A stretch of 8,951 nucleotides of DNA, from the NCBI GenBank assembly GCA_030037575.1, contig JASHRB010000238.1:1-8951 (forward strand). Direction: 5' to 3'. This document shows, in pieces, positions 7,297-8,951 of this stretch (its first letter is position 1; the number at the start of each line of letters is the position of its first letter). Position numbers and translations under genes: made by a program. Source of the DNA: Candidatus Sulfotelmatobacter sp. (GTDB taxonomy: Bacteria; Acidobacteriota; Terriglobia; Terriglobales; Acidobacteriaceae). The notes under the pieces are model-generated. The model ran no database searches. It was given only the letters and a program-made list of their open reading frames with translations, and was not told where the DNA came from.

Positions 7297-7414
7297 GCGG
7301 GCGATTTCGCGGTTCTCCGGCCCTCCAATTCAGTTCCATGCTTTGTCAGCCATCATGAAAGCGTATCCACATTGACATATCAGGCGCGGGAGCCGCTTGT
7401 TACGATGAACTCTG
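7297..7414 (+). other. 118-base intergenic gap, longest in the window
   Basis: No gene, tRNA or strong rho-independent terminator (GC stem plus T run) is visible. The only short stems found, such as GCG/CGC around 7301-7310, are too small to call. The 3' part holds a candidate extended -10 element, described separately. The gap separates the flippase/methyltransferase group from the final small protein, deacetylase-like and sulfatase genes, so it is the most plausible transcription-unit boundary in the window. Confidence 0.5.
7398..7406 (+). promoter_or_regulatory. Candidate extended -10 element, possibly giving a near-leaderless mRNA
   Basis: TGTTACGAT matches the extended -10 pattern (TG, one base, then a TATAAT-like hexamer; TACGAT has four of six consensus bases). 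The hexamer ends 8 bases before ATG 7415, so transcription would start near or at the start codon. A perfect TTGACA at 7372-7377 is present but 23 bases upstream of the hexamer, too far for a standard pair. The gene has no clear Shine-Dalgarno sequence, which fits leaderless translation. This is pattern-based only. Confidence 0.3.
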
Positions 7415-7633
7415 ATGGCATGCCAACAGCCGCTTATCAACAAGACTCGCGAGATTCGCATTCCTGCGGATTTGTGTTCTGCCGCGGAGACGAAACTTGG
7501 CGGCGATTTCCATAGCATTGAAGAACTGGTGATCTTTCTCTTGCAGGAACTGATCAGCCGCGACACCATCGCACTTGATCGGGCCGACCAGCAAGCCGTC
7601 GAGGAGAGGCTGCGCGATTTGGGCTACATCTGA
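7415..7633 (+). CDS. Small protein, ribbon-helix-helix-like with LGYI tail, function unknown
   Basis: This is a 72-residue protein I cannot name. It reads as a beta strand (EIRIPADL, 13-20), a helix, then FHSIEELVIFLLQELISRD (32-50), a strand-helix-helix order similar to RHH/CopG-like proteins. It ends in a charged helix with the tail EERLRDLGYI (63-72). From general knowledge, tails of the form R-L-x-x-L-G-Y are often seen at the C-terminus of sulfatase-family proteins, and a sulfatase gene starts about 1.2 kb downstream. The start is ATG 7415; a stop in frame at 7406-7408 leaves only CTG 7412 as an alternative. There is no obvious ribosome site. It has no signal peptide, membrane segment or cysteine pair suggesting metal binding. 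DNA binding (autoregulation of the following genes) or protein-protein interaction with the sulfatase are both conceivable. The regular secondary structure, conserved-looking tail and syntenic position support a real gene. Confidence 0.68.
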   Translation: MACQQPLINKTREIRIPADLCSAAETKLGGDFHSIEELVIFLLQELISRDTIALDRADQQAVEERLRDLGYI

Positions 7634-7667
7634 ACGGTGTGAAGTTGTTCGAATGTAGGAAATGAAT

Positions 7668-7686
7668 GTTCGCCCTGGGAGCGAAC
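7668..7686 (+). promoter_or_regulatory. Hairpin presenting the Shine-Dalgarno sequence of the SDDWG deacetylase gene
   Basis: GTTCGC (7668-7673) and GCGAAC (7681-7686) are perfect inverted repeats around a 7-base loop, CCTGGGA. The ribosome site GGGAG (7677-7681) sits in the loop and first stem base, 6 bases before GTG 7688. There is no T run after it, so it is not a terminator. It could modulate initiation by exposing or hiding the site. Chance occurrence of a 6-bp stem is possible. Confidence 0.4.
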
Positions 7687-7687
7687 C

Positions 7688-8866
7688 GTGTTGAGCACAA
7701 TGCGCCGTGCTTTGCGCCACGGAAGAGATTTGCTTCCGGTCGAAGGCTTTACCTTTGACCGTCCTCTCGTGGTTTTGCAAAGTGATGACTGGGGCCGGGC
7801 CGGCATAAGCGACCGGAACGCGTGGAACGAACTGCGCTCTCTCGGCCTGAATCTCGGCGAACACAGCTACGACTTCTACAGTCTCGAAACCGCCGGAGAC
7901 GTTGCTGAGCTCATATCTTTGCTTCTGCGCCATAGCGATTCCACCGGCCGCTGTGCCCGCCTTGGCATGAATTTTATTCTCGCGAATGTTGATTTTGCGA
8001 AGGTAAAGGCCGGCGGTTTTCGTCAGATTTTTCTCTGCACGCTGGCCAACGGCCTTCCCGAGGGTTGGAGCCGGCCCGGCTTGTTCGAAGCTTATCGAGA
8101 AGGAATTCAGACCAGTGTGCTTTCTCCGGCTCTTCACGGATTGACGCACTTCTGTCGCCGAGCTATGGAACGGCATCTGTCCGACTCCTCCTCTCGCGGA
8201 ATTCTGCTGCGCACGCTGTGGGACGCGGGGACTCCCTATATTCACGAACGAATGCCGTGGGCCGGTTTTGAATATTGGGATCCGGAGCGCACCAGAGAAT
8301 CCTTTCTACCTCCCGAAACCCAACAGGATCTGATCGCGTCCGCCGTGAAAGCATTCGCGGAAGTTTTTTCGCGCCCTCCCCGGTCGGCGTGTGCTCCGGG
8401 ATACCGGGCCAATTGGGCGACCCACAAAGGCTGGGCCGCGAATGGAATCCGCGTGGCGCAGAACGGGCCCGGCAGGATGATCGCACCGCACTTTGACGCA
8501 AACGGAATTCTGCATTTGTATCGCTCGCTCGATTTCGAGCCTGGAATCAACGATGGATTCTCGCTCGTCGATTGCTTGCACTCCGCCCGCGAATATTTTG
8601 CCCGCAGTCTTCCCCTGATTGTTTCGCTGCACTCGATCAACTTCCACTCGACGCTGAAGAACTTCCGCGGCCCGACGATCGCGCTGCTTGACCAGTTCCT
8701 AAGCGCAGTGGAAGCGAACAACTCAAATCTGCTTTACTTAACCGACGAAGATTTGTACCGCGTAATCGAAACCGGAATGCTGGAGTCGCCGCACGGAACA
8801 GTTCGGATCCGTGCCAGGAAACAAAAATTCATATCCAGAGCGGTCGCCGCCGGACGGACGGCATAA
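7688..8866 (+). CDS. Divergent polysaccharide deacetylase-fold protein (SDDWG type)
   Basis: This 392-residue protein looks like a remote member of the NodB/glycoside hydrolase-deacetylase fold, often annotated only as polysaccharide (de)acetylase or hypothetical. The opening strand and motif LVVLQSDDWGRAG (27-39) gives Asp33-Asp34 in place of T-F-D-D-G. SPALHGLTHF (146-155) gives His150 and His154 as the H-x-x-x-H metal pair. ACAPGYRANWATHKGWAANGIRVAQNG (234-260) resembles motif 3 and its following helix. LIVSLHSINFHS (310-321) gives His315 in the position of the last catalytic motif. The tail NLLYLTDEDLYRVIETG (347-363) is as in other deacetylases. No signal peptide or membrane segment is seen. 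GTG 7688 is supported by GGGAG at 7677-7681. Its stop TAA at 8864-8866 is directly followed by the ATG of the sulfatase gene, so the two are almost certainly co-translated. Substrate is unknown; activity is likely since both Asp and His pairs are kept. Confidence 0.72.
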   Translation: MLSTMRRALRHGRDLLPVEGFTFDRPLVVLQSDDWGRAGISDRNAWNELRSLGLNLGEHSYDFYSLETAGDVAELISLLLRHSDSTGRCARLGMNFILANVDFAKVKAGGFRQIFLCTLANGLPEGWSRPGLFEAYREGIQTSVLSPALHGLTHFCRRAMERHLSDSSSRGILLRTLWDAGTPYIHERMPWAGFEYWDPERTRESFLPPETQQDLIASAVKAFAEVFSRPPRSACAPGYRANWATHKGWAANGIRVAQNGPGRMIAPHFDANGILHLYRSLDFEPGINDGFSLVDCLHSAREYFARSLPLIVSLHSINFHSTLKNFRGPTIALLDQFLSAVEANNSNLLYLTDEDLYRVIETGMLESPHGTVRIRARKQKFISRAVAAGRTA

Positions 8867-8951
8867 ATGAAGCCGCGGAAATCTTTGATTCTCATCACCG
8901 TCGATTGCTTGCGTGCCGATCATTGCGGCTTTATGGGCTATCCTCGCCCAA
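8867..8951 (+). CDS. Sulfatase / alkaline phosphatase superfamily protein (3' end missing)
   Basis: Only the first 28 residues are in the window, but they carry the clear N-terminal signature of sulfatases: strand SLILITVDCLRADHCGFMGYPRP (6-28), where Asp13 is an expected metal ligand and LRADHCGFMGY matches the common LRADHxxxxGY. The active-site Cys/Ser that becomes formylglycine lies about 40-50 residues further on, outside the window. The family hydrolyses sulfate esters; related members act on phosphodiesters or transfer phospho-groups, so the reaction cannot be fixed from this piece. No signal peptide precedes the first strand, so a cytosolic location or a later membrane anchor is possible. 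The ATG at 8867 immediately follows the TAA of the preceding gene with no spacer, implying tight translational coupling. Confidence 0.82.
   Translation, partial: MKPRKSLILITVDCLRADHCGFMGYPRP

Noticed and set aside
7372..7377. Perfect TTGACA as a -35 box
   Set aside because: The nearest -10-like hexamer is 23 bases away and nothing suitable lies at 16-18 bases, so a standard promoter pair is not supported.
7400..8245. Long open frame on the minus strand (281 codons)
   Set aside because: It lies opposite two + strand genes with recognisable motifs and ribosome sites, its product is unlike any family I know, and such mirror frames are common in GC-rich genes.

Overview
The window is 8,951 bases of moderately GC-rich bacterial DNA. 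It is packed with genes on the + strand only, with gaps mostly under 120 bases. It reads as the interior of a surface-glycan (capsule, exopolysaccharide, O-antigen or glycoprotein glycan) biosynthesis locus, with a gene cut off at each end. No rRNA, tRNA, CRISPR array, transposase or phage gene is visible. Codon and GC character, the frequent GTG/TTG starts and the small protein ending in LGYI would fit a soil-type bacterium such as an acidobacterium. That placement is a guess and no marker gene in the window supports it.

Region 1 (1-2482) is a pseudaminic acid module. It holds the C-terminal part of PseG (UDP-sugar hydrolase), PseH (N-acetyltransferase) and PseI (pseudaminic acid synthase), in that order and nearly touching. 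The other enzymes of the pathway (PseB, PseC and PseF) are not here and are expected upstream.

Region 2 (2466-7296) holds glycan tailoring and export genes. These are a NodB-type polysaccharide deacetylase starting on the end of pseI, a CelD/BcsL-type GNAT acyltransferase, a Wzx/MVF-type flippase with a long cytoplasmic N-terminal tail, and a SAM-dependent methyltransferase. No glycosyltransferase, polymerase or ligase is visible in the window.

Region 3 (7297-8951) begins after the longest gap (118 bases), which contains a candidate extended -10 element just before a 72-residue protein of unknown function. That protein has a ribbon-helix-helix-like middle and an RLRDLGYI tail. It is followed by a divergent deacetylase-fold protein (SDDWG motif), whose Shine-Dalgarno sequence lies in the loop of a perfect 6-bp hairpin. 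Last comes the start of a sulfatase-superfamily gene, whose ATG directly abuts the preceding stop codon.

Taken together, the cell would make CMP-pseudaminic acid, build it or a related sugar into a lipid-linked glycan, flip that across the inner membrane, and alter it by deacylation, re-acylation, methylation and possibly sulfate or phosphate chemistry. The least explained part is region 3, a possible cassette of small LGYI-tailed protein, SDDWG deacetylase and sulfatase.
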